Assembly: GCF_000350225.1 (NCBI RefSeq)
Contig: NW_005179273.1
Span: 17,497 to 81,496, forward strand
Origin: Chondrus crispus
Taxonomy: Eukaryota > Rhodophyta > Florideophyceae > Gigartinales > Gigartinaceae
Direction: 5' to 3'
DNA: 64,000 nucleotides
In this document: piece after piece, positions 43,977 through 55,504 of the stretch
Layout of the letters: each line of letters opens with the position of its first letter
Numbering within the stretch: the stretch's first letter is position 1
Made by a program: the position numbers and the translations under genes
The notes under the pieces: generated by a model
The model's input: only the letters and a program-made list of their open reading frames with translations
Told to the model about the DNA's origin: nothing
The model's database searches: none

Positions 43977-46900
43977 TCACATGCTTTGGGCAGCTTTGCA
44001 CTCGGAGAGCCCAACCATGCCCACAAACTTTTCAAACAGCACGCGACCAAGTGGTTTGGTCAGCATATCGGCTGGCATTTCTGTTGTCGGACAATGGTAC
44101 AATGTGACCAGTTTTCGCTGCACCGCATCTCGAACAAAATGATACGTAATATCAATGTGCTTGTTGCGACGATTTGTAGATTCGTTCTGAGCAAACGCAA
44201 TCGTACCAGCGTTGTCACATCCAACGCGAATTGTTGGATCCGAATTCGCACCAAGTACATCGGCATGGAAGCGTCGAAGCCACGCAGCCTCTTTGCATGC
44301 TTCACTGGGTGCGATGTATTCTGCCTCACAAGTAGACTTTGCAACTACTGTTTGTTTCCGGGAAGCCCAACTGATAGGCCCATCAAAAAGCTTGAACACG
44401 TACCCACTCGTTGATTTCCGTGATTCAAGGCATCCACCCCAATCTGCGTCGCTATACCCATGAAGTTCCGTACCAAGATCATCTTTACCAAACACTATTC
44501 CAAGATGCTGGGACCCACGCAAGTATCTCAAAACACGTTTCACACCTGTCCAATGCGAATCGTGAGGGTCGGCACAGTGTTGAGATAACTTTCCAATGGC
44601 ATACGCAATATCGGGGCGGGTCCCGACCATTAGGAACATTAGACATCCAATGGCCTGACGATATGGTTCAAAGCATGGGTTGTCATCAGTGCCAGTTTCT
44701 GCAACTTGCATTGTGACATGTCGAGACTGTTCCATCGGAGTAACGCAAGGATTGCATGCCGACATTTTGAACCGTTTCAGTACTGCTTGGGCATACTTCG
44801 ACTGCGTGACGGTCAGGACGTGTTTAGAACGTATACGGTCGATTTCTAGACCAATACAAGTCTTCGCTTCGCCAAGGTCTTTCATATCAAATCGTTTGTT
44901 GAGTTCATTTTTCATCCATAATATGGCCTCCAAGTCACTTCCAGCTAGCAGCAGATCGTCCACGTACAACGCGATAATCATGATGACATTACCTTGACGT
45001 CGAATGTAAAGACATGGGTCGCTGCGTGTAGTGTTGAAACCAAGTTCAGTGATCAGAAACTCATCGATCTTACTATGCCATTGGCGATGGGCTTGCTTAA
45101 GACCATAGATTGCTTTCAAAAGTTTACACACCGAATCAGGTTTGACTTTGTCGATGCATCCTTCAGGTTGCTCCATGTAGATTTCTTCGTGAAGTTCACC
45201 GTTGAGGAAGGCAGTCACCACGTCCATCTGATGCAGCTCAAGGTCAAAGTGCGCAACCAGTGCCAGCAGCAGACGGATAGTTGTGAACTTGATGACAGGG
45301 GCGAAAGTTTCAGTGTAATCGATGCCTTCTACTTGTTGAAAGCCTCGTGCCACAAGTCGTCCCTTTGCAGTTTCGACCAATTTTCCGGACTTGTCAGGAA
45401 GTTGCTTCACTCCGAAAACCCACCTGGACGTCAGGACGTTTGATGCTTGAGATCTTGGAACAAGTGTCCATGTTTTGTTTTTGTGTTGTGAAGCAAGTTC
45501 TTTGTCGATGCTTTTCTGCCAGAAGCGAGCTTTTGGAGAATCCATAGCTTGCTTGTACGAGTTTGGGGTTTCCGTTATCACATGGGCGTGGCTAAGGAGT
45601 CCAGCAGTCACCAAAGCTGCTGCCCACCACGCCCCAGGCGTTTTGCGAACGCGAGTGGACCGACGGAGATTAGTTGGCGGATCAATCGTTTCTTCCTCAA
45701 CTACGTGTTGCTCAACTGTTTCGGTGGTTTCGTCCTCCCCTGCAGTTGGGGAGGAGTTGGAGGATTCATCAGAGTCTTGTTGTTCATCCGGCGATGATGC
45801 TTCTGATGCCACTGCATCATTTTCTGCAACTTCCTCATCGATGTTCAAGTTGATTGTGTCATCATCAGTTGAAGCCTCCTCGTTTGTATCCATCGGTTCA
45901 CCAGATTTGCCTCCCGTGGACTCGTCAAAAGTAACATCTCTGGATACGATCACTTTGTGCAAATCACCATCCCACAACTTGTAAGCTTTCGTATTTTCAG
46001 CATACCCTAGAAACATTGCCTCCTTTGCACGGGCGTCAAGTTTCTGGATGTTGTGTTTTGGTAATGTATACCAACACTTTGAACCGAAAACACGCAAATG
46101 ACCAACATTTGGCACAGATTTCATCCATAAGTGGTATGGGGTCATCTTGGGGGGAATAGCACGTGACGTGACTCGATTTCGAACGTACACTGCATTGGCA
46201 AGTGCTTCTGCCCAGAACCCCTTTGTAACTTTCTTGTGGGCTAGCATGGAGCGCACCAAGTTTACCAAAGTTCTGTTCAGTCGTTCGGCGACGCCATTTT
46301 GCTCCGGAGTGTACGCGGTCGTCATTTGATGCTGAGTACCATTTGCAATCAGAAAAGACTTAAACTCCGTGGACAGATACTCACCACCTCGATCGGTGCG
46401 AAGCACTTTGATCTTGCGACCAGTGTGAGTCTGAGCAAGTTGTGCAAACATTTTGTATCGTTCAAATGCTTCTGATTTATGGTGCATAGGGTACACTACT
46501 GACCAGTTTGAGTGATCATCTATGAAGGTAATGAAGTACTTGGCACCACCAATGGACTGCACCTCTAAGGGGCCACAAACATCAGAGTGAACTAAGTCTA
46601 GACAGAAGTATGCCCGCCTCGAGGACCGCTCTTTTGGGATCACAGATCGAGTGGCTTTGCCGTAGACGCACGCAGAACATTTTTCAGAGATGCAATCATT
46701 GTCAGTATTGTTGATTTTGTTAGCCTCATTACCAAGTAGTTTGACTCCACTTACCACATTGTCACGAATCATCGAAGCAATACCTCGAGAATGCACATGT
46801 GCAAATCGCTCATGCGACGTTTGCAGGGTGGCAGCATGTGCAGATCCGATGTCACTGACGATGTCGAGAACGTAAAGTTCTCCAACCAATGTAGCAGTCG

Positions 46901-48095
46901 CCACTACAGTTGAGCCTCGTCTGATCATGCATTTTCCATTTTCGAACCCAACTTTTAGTCCAAGTTCAGTCATTCGACTGACAGAGAGCAGAGAGAACGC
47001 AAAGTCCGGAACGTGCAATACATCCGTCAACTTGCACGGTTCGATGCGGCCATTCACATTTAACTTCAAGTGAACGTCACCACGGCCGGCAACCTTTGCA
47101 CTAGCCTTGGTTCCCATCTGAACAGAGGCGGATTCAAGTGGCTCATACGTTGCAAACAGAGATCGGTCATATGTAATATGAGCTGTACAAGCTGAATCTA
47201 CGAGCCACGAAGGCAACATCTCCATATCGTTCGTGTGCGAAGCTTTCGACATCAGACATGTGAAGTCGACGCTGTTTACACCCATGTCGGGATCAGGTTT
47301 CTGTGTGACAAATGCAGATTGTTGCCGCTGAGACATACGCGGTTTATATCCGCTAGGAGGAGCCGGGCGACGCCCATTCAAATCCTTTCCCCAGCAGCGG
47401 GTTGCCGTATGGCCTGTATGACCGCAGTTCGTGCATTTGTAATCGTTTATGTCCCGACTGTTCGGGGCACGATTAACCAGAGCCGATGTCTGTGAGGAGC
47501 TAGACTTCATGTTTGCTCGTTGCTCTTCCTGCAGCAGACGACTTTTTACAAAGTCCAAACTGAATATCTTTTCCTCATTACCGAGAGCATCAAGTGCAAC
47601 GATGAGAGCCTCGAAACGGGCAGGCAGACCGTTGAGCACTGCCATGGCCATCTCCTTGTCATCGATGTTTACGCTCATTGACTTGAGGATGGCTGCCAGC
47701 TGCTTGACACGATTGATGTATGCAAGCACCTTTTCACCGGAAAGCATCTTCACAGTGTAGAACTCACGACGTGCAGCTAGTTTGTTCAGCAAAGTGTGCC
47801 TCTCAAACACGTTGACAATAGCTTCCCACATCTCATGAGCAGTATCAACATCACGTACATGCTCAAGATGCTCATCTGATAGGGAGAGACCAATCAGTGC
47901 TTTAGCTTTACTGTCACCTCTGATCCACTTCTTACGCTCTTCCGCGCGTTCCTCACTTGGAACTCTTCCCTCAACGATGTATTGGTCAACATCACGTAGA
48001 GCAAGCAGAAGTTGTATTTTCTGCTTCCACACGTAGAAGTTGGAGTCCGTCAGTTTGTCAATTCTGATGGATCCTCCTCCTCCTTGATCTTCCAT
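43977..48095 (-). CDS. Copia C gag-pol polyprotein, intact
   Basis: ATG at 48093-48095 (MEDQGGGGSIRIDKL), 1372 residues, one frame. Gag is followed by a CCHC knuckle from Cys 221 (CTNCGHTGHTATRC), protease Asp near 300 (LVDSACTAH, Cys in place of the more usual Gly), and the pre-integrase domain, where TLQTSHERF replaces the TLQTWHERF of element D. Integrase (VHSDVCG, TDRGGEY, NGVAER), RT (YVDDLLLAG, Tyr 1044) and RNase H (SDADWGGC, CEAEYIA, KHIDITYHFVRD) complete it. The longer open frame upstream of ATG uses TTG and is not the start. It is probably recent and possibly active. It inserted into U copy 2. Confidence 0.97.
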   Translation of the reverse strand: MEDQGGGGSIRIDKLTDSNFYVWKQKIQLLLALRDVDQYIVEGRVPSEERAEERKKWIRGDSKAKALIGLSLSDEHLEHVRDVDTAHEMWEAIVNVFERHTLLNKLAARREFYTVKMLSGEKVLAYINRVKQLAAILKSMSVNIDDKEMAMAVLNGLPARFEALIVALDALGNEEKIFSLDFVKSRLLQEEQRANMKSSSSQTSALVNRAPNSRDINDYKCTNCGHTGHTATRCWGKDLNGRRPAPPSGYKPRMSQRQQSAFVTQKPDPDMGVNSVDFTCLMSKASHTNDMEMLPSWLVDSACTAHITYDRSLFATYEPLESASVQMGTKASAKVAGRGDVHLKLNVNGRIEPCKLTDVLHVPDFAFSLLSVSRMTELGLKVGFENGKCMIRRGSTVVATATLVGELYVLDIVSDIGSAHAATLQTSHERFAHVHSRGIASMIRDNVVSGVKLLGNEANKINNTDNDCISEKCSACVYGKATRSVIPKERSSRRAYFCLDLVHSDVCGPLEVQSIGGAKYFITFIDDHSNWSVVYPMHHKSEAFERYKMFAQLAQTHTGRKIKVLRTDRGGEYLSTEFKSFLIANGTQHQMTTAYTPEQNGVAERLNRTLVNLVRSMLAHKKVTKGFWAEALANAVYVRNRVTSRAIPPKMTPYHLWMKSVPNVGHLRVFGSKCWYTLPKHNIQKLDARAKEAMFLGYAENTKAYKLWDGDLHKVIVSRDVTFDESTGGKSGEPMDTNEEASTDDDTINLNIDEEVAENDAVASEASSPDEQQDSDESSNSSPTAGEDETTETVEQHVVEEETIDPPTNLRRSTRVRKTPGAWWAAALVTAGLLSHAHVITETPNSYKQAMDSPKARFWQKSIDKELASQHKNKTWTLVPRSQASNVLTSRWVFGVKQLPDKSGKLVETAKGRLVARGFQQVEGIDYTETFAPVIKFTTIRLLLALVAHFDLELHQMDVVTAFLNGELHEEIYMEQPEGCIDKVKPDSVCKLLKAIYGLKQAHRQWHSKIDEFLITELGFNTTRSDPCLYIRRQGNVIMIIALYVDDLLLAGSDLEAILWMKNELNKRFDMKDLGEAKTCIGLEIDRIRSKHVLTVTQSKYAQAVLKRFKMSACNPCVTPMEQSRHVTMQVAETGTDDNPCFEPYRQAIGCLMFLMVGTRPDIAYAIGKLSQHCADPHDSHWTGVKRVLRYLRGSQHLGIVFGKDDLGTELHGYSDADWGGCLESRKSTSGYVFKLFDGPISWASRKQTVVAKSTCEAEYIAPSEACKEAAWLRRFHADVLGANSDPTIRVGCDNAGTIAFAQNESTNRRNKHIDITYHFVRDAVQRKLVTLYHCPTTEMPADMLTKPLGRVLFEKFVGMVGLSECKAAQSM

Positions 48096-48267
48096 TTTAG
48101 TGCAAATAAACTTCAAGTATTCGAAAATCCGTTCGGGGATCCCAAGCCGTTAACCGATAGTCAACACAATGGCAAGCCCACCCGTCTAAGAAGTTCGATA
48201 TGATTACTATGAAGTTGCACTAGGAGAAATTTGCGAACAGATATGTGAATTTATTTGGATGAAATCC

Positions 48268-48939
48268 CTAACTATTCTGTTCACAAACTACCTTTAAGTG
48301 TGCGGCACCGTTCTCGTGGCACTTCAGGTGCCCGTGAGACTCAAAGACGCGATTGCAAGGGATACAATGCGGAGTCTCCTTAGCGTTGGCAACTTGAATG
48401 CGATGAGACCTAGACTGAATGTGGTCGTAAAAGGCCTTCGCACTATTGCCACTAACGCCGCACACTTTACAATACCGCTTATACCGCGGGCACACCTTAC
48501 GATTCCTCTTGCGCTCACGCTTAAACTGCTTATCCGCGAGAACAGCCGCTTTCCGAGCAGAAAGTCGATGCGTAGTTCTCTTTATTGGTGCGGGAACAGA
48601 GCGCGGAATACGAGGAATCCTATATGGTGCGCAACTGGAGGACGGACCCGGAAGCGCGAGCCGAGGTGAAGGTTGATCCTCAGGCTCAAGCACCTCAACG
48701 GATACGACGTCCGATGTCGGAACCGTTCGACCGGTGACCAGCTTCCCAGGCGCAGAGCGCACCGGTACTAATTCCAGATCTAACACAACCCCGTAAAAAC
48801 AGGTATTCACAATAAGGAATATGAAGATAATCGTCAGTACCAGATTTTGGAATTATTGCTCTTAAGAACCACCAAAACGTGCAAAGACAATCACTTAGAT
48901 GTGTAGGAAATGGAAAGAAACTCAAAACTTACTTTGCAT
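48268..48939 (-). CDS. Accessory two-zinc-finger ORF of element C (spliced)
   Basis: The main frame (to TAG at 48268) has no ATG. A GT-AG intron from 48932 to 48780 (donor GTAAGT, branch-like CTGAC, acceptor TGTGTTAG) would join ATGCAAA (48939-48933) in frame to ATCTGGAA, giving about 172 residues starting MQNLELVPV. The protein has a Pro-rich N-terminus, a very basic stretch (KQFKRERKRNRK), then two fingers of C-x2-C-x12-H-x5-H spacing: CKVCGVSGNSAKAFYDHIQS and CIPCNRVFESHGHLKCHENG. That spacing is typical of U1/matrin-type fingers, many of which bind RNA. In unspliced RNA the same ATG opens only five codons. The ORF is conserved in H. Function is unknown; a nucleic-acid-binding accessory role is inferred. 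Confidence 0.78.
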
Positions 48940-49302
48940 GAGAGAACGAAGAAAAACCAAATGCGAGATTGACGACGACGGCGGTAGCGGGAGCGGAAAC
49001 GAAGACGAAGACCAAAGACAGAGACAGCAGCAAGAACCACAGCAAGAACAAAAGCCAAACCAAGAACGAAGACAACGAAGACAGCGGGGGCGATGATCAA
49101 AACCAATTCACACAAGAGAGCAAGAACGACAGCAGCAGCGAAAACCAAAACCAAGAACGACGGCAAGAACGAGAGCGACAACGACAGCGAGAAGACCAGC
49201 GGAAACAACGACGAGAAACGGCAGCGAAAACGACAGCGACAACGACGGCAGAAACAACGGAACGAGAACGACAGACTCATGCAGTGAAACGACAGCGAGG
49301 GA
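48940..49302 (-). other. Low-complexity leader of element C
   Basis: GTCGTT/GTCGCT-type repeats (sense) over about 330 bp, between PBS and the accessory ORF. It can be read as a Ser/Phe/Arg-rich frame, but joining that frame across the intron gives a stop, so it is taken as untranslated leader. Confidence 0.6.
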
Positions 49303-49316
49303 CTGGGCCCATAACC
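49303..49316 (-). other. Primer-binding site of element C
   Basis: CTGGGCCCATAACC on plus, touching the LTR; complementary to the initiator tRNA-Met anticodon arm. Confidence 0.9.
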
Positions 49317-50567
49317 TAATGGTAGGTTCGGAGGGGCAAGGGAAAGAAAGAGGGCAGGTTGATGTGTGTGAGTGAAGGAGTTGGTGCCGAGGTTTACTTG
49401 GAGCCGTCTTTCGGCGATACTTATACACTTTGAGTGTTACACTATCCCATTACTTTAGCACCTGGTAAACCGTACTCACCATATGCGCGACCAAGCGCGG
49501 TCCTCTTCTGGCCCGTCCACACTGTTCTATTTCCACCTTACGAATTGACTATTGACTATCAGTGCACAACAGTTTCTACACATTTCGAGTGACTGTAAAC
49601 CATGGCCCTATGCATGCAATCGTTTCATACCTTACTAATCTGCATCAAGACATGACAGAATATATTCTTGCACAATGAACAACTTGGCATCTCTCTATTT
49701 CCAACAACGCAAAGTCCTGTCATATCTCAGTCCCCATACATGCCCTTGTTTCGTACCTTACTAATTTCGGTACACACTGCCAGACAACTATCACGGATAG
49801 CAACAATGTGCATCCAGACTTTCTACACATCTCACGTGATATCCGATGTGAATCACACGAGTACTGTCATCAACTTGCATCCAACGGCGCACCATAACGA
49901 GAGCACAGTACAACGTCGCATGCTGACGAGAGTGTAGTACAACGGCGCATGCTGATGCAAGGGTCGCATAAAGCGTGACGCGTACACTGAATACTCACGT
50001 AAGTACATGTCTCTTGCGAGAAATACTTGTTGTACTTTTAATTCACATGTACTGTGCTCGGACACGCGCCGGACCGTATGTAGGCGACGTGTACAAGTGT
50101 ACGTACACGCAGCAACCTGGCGATGTGTACATGTGTACACCGCACACAAGTGTCCAGCGCCAAGGCCACCCGTAATTACCCATTACAACCATGGTGAACA
50201 ACTTGAAACCCCCGAAATGATGTAATTAAAACGTATACCGATCATTCAAGATATATCACCAGCATGACTGCATATAAGTGGACAATAACAGACCAATAGA
50301 ATTGCAGCATTCGAACCGACACCCAATAGATTTGCAGTATTGCCTGTGTAGCCCTATAACGGTTCGGGCCAAATGCAATTTTTCGGCATTTATGCAAATT
50401 TGCATAACCCTCCAAAAGTCCACTTTCGTCCCCAGACCCCCAAAATCTGAGAATTTACACGTGTCATGTGGTGATATGGGGTGAGGGTCCGGACCGTCGA
50501 GTCATGTACACGTGTCGCTCGATTTTGCACTTTCCAGATAACAGCATGTGGTCGCACATTTTCAATA
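49317..50567 (-). repeat. 5' LTR of Copia element C
   Basis: 1251 bp, the same ends as the 3' LTR, followed by the TSD TCTCC (50568-50572). The sense TATA box TATAAGTATCGCC lies at 49420-49425. Confidence 0.95.
49420..49425 (-). promoter_or_regulatory. TATA box of element C 5' LTR
   Basis: TATAAG on minus in the context TATAAGTATCGCC, 104 bp before the LTR end. Confidence 0.65.
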
Positions 50568-53500
50568 TCTCCTTGCGTCTCGGAAGCGATCCGCTTATTC
50601 GGACAATTTCGCCTCACGTGGTCTGTCCGCATGCGCTTGAGTCATGAAGACAGTCGTCTTTCCCTGGGGGTGTTTCCTCGAAACTCCCTTGACCTGCTCT
50701 CGCAGAGCGGATCGGTCATGGATCAAGCCGGAAAATAGCTTGTCCTCTCGCCCGTGCGTGACACATTACTATGTCCAGCATTGACGCCCCTTAAAAGACA
50801 TCATGAAAGATTTTCGCGACGACAGCACTGTAGTCGTTTCCCTTGACGTTCCCCTGCCTCATCGCGGGTGACCGAGCCTCAATGGGGGCACGAGTCGGCG
50901 ACAGGCCTTTCTCGGGTGAAGTACGGCGCACAACGTTGACAAGTGGACAAGTGTCCAAAATTGTTTCGAGCCTATTGTCGAAGTTCGGACGCAGTGTCCA
51001 TTCTTTGGTTACTTTCCTGACGTCGAGTTCCATGGTTGGGAACGTGGGCGACCTCGTCTTCTGTCTCTCCATAGTTCGAGGCATAGTGTCACTAAACTCT
51101 CCGCGGCAACTATTACTTATCACCGACGGGGTACATGCTCCGATACCATCGCCTCGCGAGTAGACACGTATGATTTCCGTCGGCAGCACTCAGCTTCGTT
51201 CTAGACCTTGGTCCGCGACTTCCGACCTCCGTCGACCAAGTGTCGCACGACGTCATCTTTCTTCAAACCGTGGCTCCGCATTAAAGAGCATCGCATGTCA
51301 CGTTGGCAACGCCCGTCTCTACACGTCAATAAAAATTCGGGAACGTATCCGGTCTCGGTGAGGGCTGTCTCTCCTGGTACAAAGTACCGCAGCATGCGAT
51401 CCTCAACTGTTTTTCACATGCGACCGCATATTACCGAGCCCGGTTTCCTCCTGTATACCTCTTGGTCTACAGTGCCGAACCGTGAATACTGACTGAAAAA
51501 CAAGCGTGGGGGCTCCCCTCATCACTGCGCTTCGCTTATGACGTAGGGACTTACGTCGTACTGTAACATTCCCAGATGTACCTTAGCTCCGCTTCGGATC
51601 GTCCGGAGTTGCGAGAAGCCCGCGACGCGGGACGTCGTCCTTCAATTATTGCGACATTTTCTTTCCTCATGGCTTCTCGTCTGAGTGGTGGGGACAGTTT
51701 CACAGTTGTGAACAGCAATTTGCAGGTTGTCGTCGGTCGCGTTCTGACAGTATGAAATGCCTTAATCGTCCTCTGACGTTATCCTTATGTTCCGATCCAC
51801 TTCTCACCTGAGACGAATTTCTGATGAGCTATAAAAGGAAAGGATTGATGATGAATAACTCAACAAAGAGAAACGAAGCGTGGCGCGGGACGGTGACTCG
51901 CCGCCGGCCATCATCCTTCCCCTCGTCGCCGATATGCGCGTTCTGACTCTCGAGCTAACACACAGAACGTTTAGCCCCGTAGTGGGAGCGAGTTCTCATT
52001 ACGAGCATGGTCTCGGTTATCGAGTTAACTTTGGTCCTTCAGACTCTCTTCCGTCTCCTTTTACAGCACTGTCCTCATGGCGGGTGGACGAACTCTTGTG
52101 ACTTGTCGTCCCTGTACGACGGAAAACAAAACAAAGCAACTCGCTCTCCCTCCCGGTGTGACGCACCAAGTGATCACTTGACTTCGATTGTCGATTCGCA
52201 GTTCTTAATTAATCTTGGATCGCCGGTCTGTGTGTGTCAAAAAAACTTATTCGTCGTTATCCGCGGTGCGGGGTTCTTGTTCTCTGCGTCGCATCAGCGA
52301 AACAAAACAAAGAAAAAAACAAAAACACAAGGAAAAGGCGGAACGAAACGGTACAACCAAACATTTCTGAGGAGGGATTAGTGTGAACAAATGGGTGAGT
52401 AAGTCCTCGATGAGGACATGTTAAACGTTATCAATGTCGATCGGTACCGGTGCGGGGTGGTGGGCGTGGTCGCCGTCGCGGTATTCGCGATCCGACCGCA
52501 TGCGCATTTCGGGAACGTGCACTGTAACTTCGACGAAGTTTTGGGGTTCCCAGCTCAGGGTTGCGTCGGATTTCCTGTCATGCGAAGGATCCCTTAAACG
52601 GCACTCCCAACTTGGCGCTCCATCCTTCCCGTGAGCTCCTACTGCCCGGCCTTTCGGTGCTGTGCACGACATCGCGGGCGATACTTGTGCGTTTGTCTCG
52701 CACTTGTCCAAAAATTAGCCTTCATCTTGTGCGCTCGTGGCGACACGTGTTCATTAAATTTGATTAAAAATCCCAGTGATACTTCTTCTTCCGTTTTGGC
52801 TTCGGAACGCCCCTCCGTCTGTCTCTTCTTTGACGAACTGTACTTCTGATCTCTCTGTGTAACTCAGCTCTGATGAGGGCGCATTGCCGATCCAAACGTC
52901 ATGTCGCCTACACGCGTCGGTGCCGCTCGTGTGTGTGCCAGTAGACTCATTACCTCATCCGGGACTCTGCAGGAGTTCCCATTGCCTAGCGTGGCGTTGC
53001 ACGCCGGTACGGTCATTTGCGGGGGTTCTCCCGACTCAGCTCACTTAATATTTTTTTCAGCCTACGTCCTTGAGCTTCCTGCATCTTTCCTCAGTTTGCG
53101 GGTCCTCACGCCGCGTAAAAGCATCTCTCGCTTATCGCTGGCTCAAACTGCTTGAAGGCCCATCCGCGAAGCGGTCCTCTTTGTCCGAGTCGCCTCTTCC
53201 TTCCTTGCGTTCGGCTATATCCTGGTTGTGATTCGCCCATACTGTGCAGTAGCACTGCACGCAGGGAGCACAGAAGCGTCATGACGATCTTCGGTCGGGT
53301 AAACTACCACTGTGGATCACGATTGGTGACGGGTTGTCTCTGGTAGACTTCTGGTCCTTCTTTTGTTACAGCAGCTCTCGCCGACGTCACGGCGATGGTC
53401 GTCCTTGACTCTCCTTTGCGTTTCCCCTCATCCAGGCCAGTCCATCTCTTCCTTTAGTTGTTGGGGTCCCCCTTCCCTTTCGCGTGGGGGTATCCTCCTT

Positions 53501-54263
53501 CTGGTCCTTCTCTTGGTCCTCGTAGACTTGCTGAGCGACCTCGGCGGTGCGGGGTCATGTCCTTGCCATCAAAATGAAAACGAAAAACAAATAAAAAGAT
53601 AACGAAACAAAAACGAACAACATAAAAACGAAGAACTAATGGTAAGAGGACTTATGATAGCCAACCGGTGTGTAGTGCCTCATCTCCTCCTGGCTCCATC
53701 CACGACGTAGGAACACCCGTCGTAGAGTCATGCTCTCCTACGTCTCTTAGCTCCTCCTCGGCCTTGCCCTGAATAGTGATAATCCCGCGACGCGGGTGTC
53801 GGCCGTAACCTTGTCAAAGGCGGAATTGATCTCGAAGATCATCGCCTCTTCAATGTCCTCCTTGGACTTCTCACAGACTTGCTGACGGACCTCCGCGGTG
53901 CGGGGTCGTGTCCCTAACGTCTCAAAAATAAAATAAAATAGAACCACACAAAAGCAATCACAATTAAAGCAGAAACGAGACCGAACAGTTATGGAGGTAA
54001 GAGTGAAGGAGGTGGACTTTCCAGTCTATGTTCCCGTTCTTCCAGCGTTCTTTTCTCGCTGGGCACATCGTTACGCGACTTCCGACCTGAGTATCTCATC
54101 ACGACGCTCATCCTACTCGTGCGCGCGTTGCGTCTACTTGCGGGTTGGCTGTCTGAAGGCCCCTCACCTGGTTCGTTCCATCTCAGCATTCTCCTTTTCT
54201 CGACCTTCAGGTCTGCTCGCTCTGCCCCGCGCGGATAACCGCACTGACACTGACATGTGAAAT
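50568..54263 (+). mobile_element. Element U copy 2 tail, part 2
   Basis: Continuation of U copy 2 after C. No domain is recognised in any frame over 3.7 kb. A module recurs at about 52262-52400, 53535-53655 and 53888-54003: a GC-rich CGCGGTGCGGGGT text, an A-rich tract (AAAACGAAAAACAAATAAAA and the like) and GGTAAG or GGTGAGTAAG. The counterpart in copy 1 is near 14370-14210 on the minus strand. The right edge is the LTR of G, so the 3' LTR of U is not seen. Confidence 0.6.
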
Positions 54264-55202
54264 TAATGGTAGGTCAGCGGGGCAAAGGGAAATCGGAGGA
54301 CGGTTGATGAGGTGAAGTTGAAGGATTGGGTACCGATTTACTTTGAGTCGCCAACTTCTGGCACTACTTATACACTTCTGCAATCTTCTAGAACTCTACT
54401 ACCAAACACTACGACACACATACTACAAATGTATTGGCTCTAACACATGTGCCCGTCTTGCTACTCAGCCAAACTGGCGATGGCCCAACAAACAGAACAG
54501 AAAACCGCCTTACGAATTAGCACTGTCATGACGGAGAAATTAGTAAGGCAGTACAACAAAGCACAGCAAAGCACAAATTCCCTTACTATTCCAAATCCAG
54601 CGTGGCACAAATTCGTAAGGCACGTTTACAGCTCACACGTTGCCTTACGAATTCAAATCAATCCTGCAAGGACTGTTTACAGCGCACACGTTGCCTTATG
54701 AATCTGAATCTCTCGTGAGGTCCTGTCCACTGTCAATTACAACAGTGCACATTTTGCCTTACGAATTCAAAACTCGCGCAACGAAATCTTTGTGTCCTGC
54801 TGTACCCGTGCTGCACTCCATGGACGCTGTAAACATTTGGCACGTGCCAGGCACCCGCCACCAAGGTTCTACACTTTGTCTGCAAGACTACAGGCGTACT
54901 GTACACGTCCGACAGTGTAATGAGGACATGTGTCCAGGTCATACACGTGTCGGGCGGAGAAAATGAAACATGCTCAGATTGTACAGTACACCGCAACCAT
55001 GCACATATTTCACACGTGTACACGTCGAAAACCAAACGTGCTCCTGAAGTACTGTAGAGTGCAACCGTGTACAGAAATCACACGTGTACACGTTGAAAAT
55101 GAAACTTGCTTAGCTTGTCACGCGGAGTGTTTTTGCTTTTACACGTGTCATACCTGTCGTCGTGTGTCATGCATATCAGCATGTGGTCGTAGAATTACAA
55201 CA
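54264..55202 (-). repeat. 3' LTR of Copia fragment G
   Basis: 939 bp, TAATGGTAGGTCAG (plus) to GAATTACAACA; the sense strand starts TGTTGTAATTC, like A2. It has a TATAAGTAG core (minus, near 54366), many ACACGTGT motifs at 54895-55150 and repeated TGCCTTACGAATTC units near 54500-54770. The polypurine tract follows at 55203-55211. Confidence 0.88.
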
Positions 55203-55213
55203 CTCCCCCTCGA

Positions 55214-55504
55214 TCACATGCTTTTACCAGAGGTAGCTACTGCAAGCCCTAGAAGTTCTACAAACTTCTGGAACAGAACTCGCCCAAGTGCTTTCGTCAG
55301 GATATCTGCAGGCATGGAAGTGGTCGGGCAATGTGACAAAGAAATGACGTTTCTCTTAATTGCATCTCGTACATAGTGGTATTTCACATCAACATGTTTG
55401 TTACGACGGTTGACCGATTCATTCTGTGCATACGAAATAGTCCCTGCATTGTCACACCTCATCACAATCGTGGGATCAGAATCAAGTCCAAGAACATCAG
55501 CAAC
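55214..55504 (-). pseudogene. Copia G RNase H fragment
   Basis: The last 96 or so codons of a B-like Copia polyprotein (CDNAGTISYAQNES, NKHVDVKYHYVRD, MPADILTKALGR), ending at TGA 55214. The upstream part is removed by the insertion of D at 55505. GCAAC at 55500-55504 is the expected TSD of D. Confidence 0.92.

Noticed and set aside
48891-49280. Ser/Phe/Arg-rich ORF in the C leader
   Set aside because: It is a reading of GTCGTT-type low complexity. The H copy has a stop in the equivalent frame, and splicing this frame onto exon 2 gives an immediate stop.
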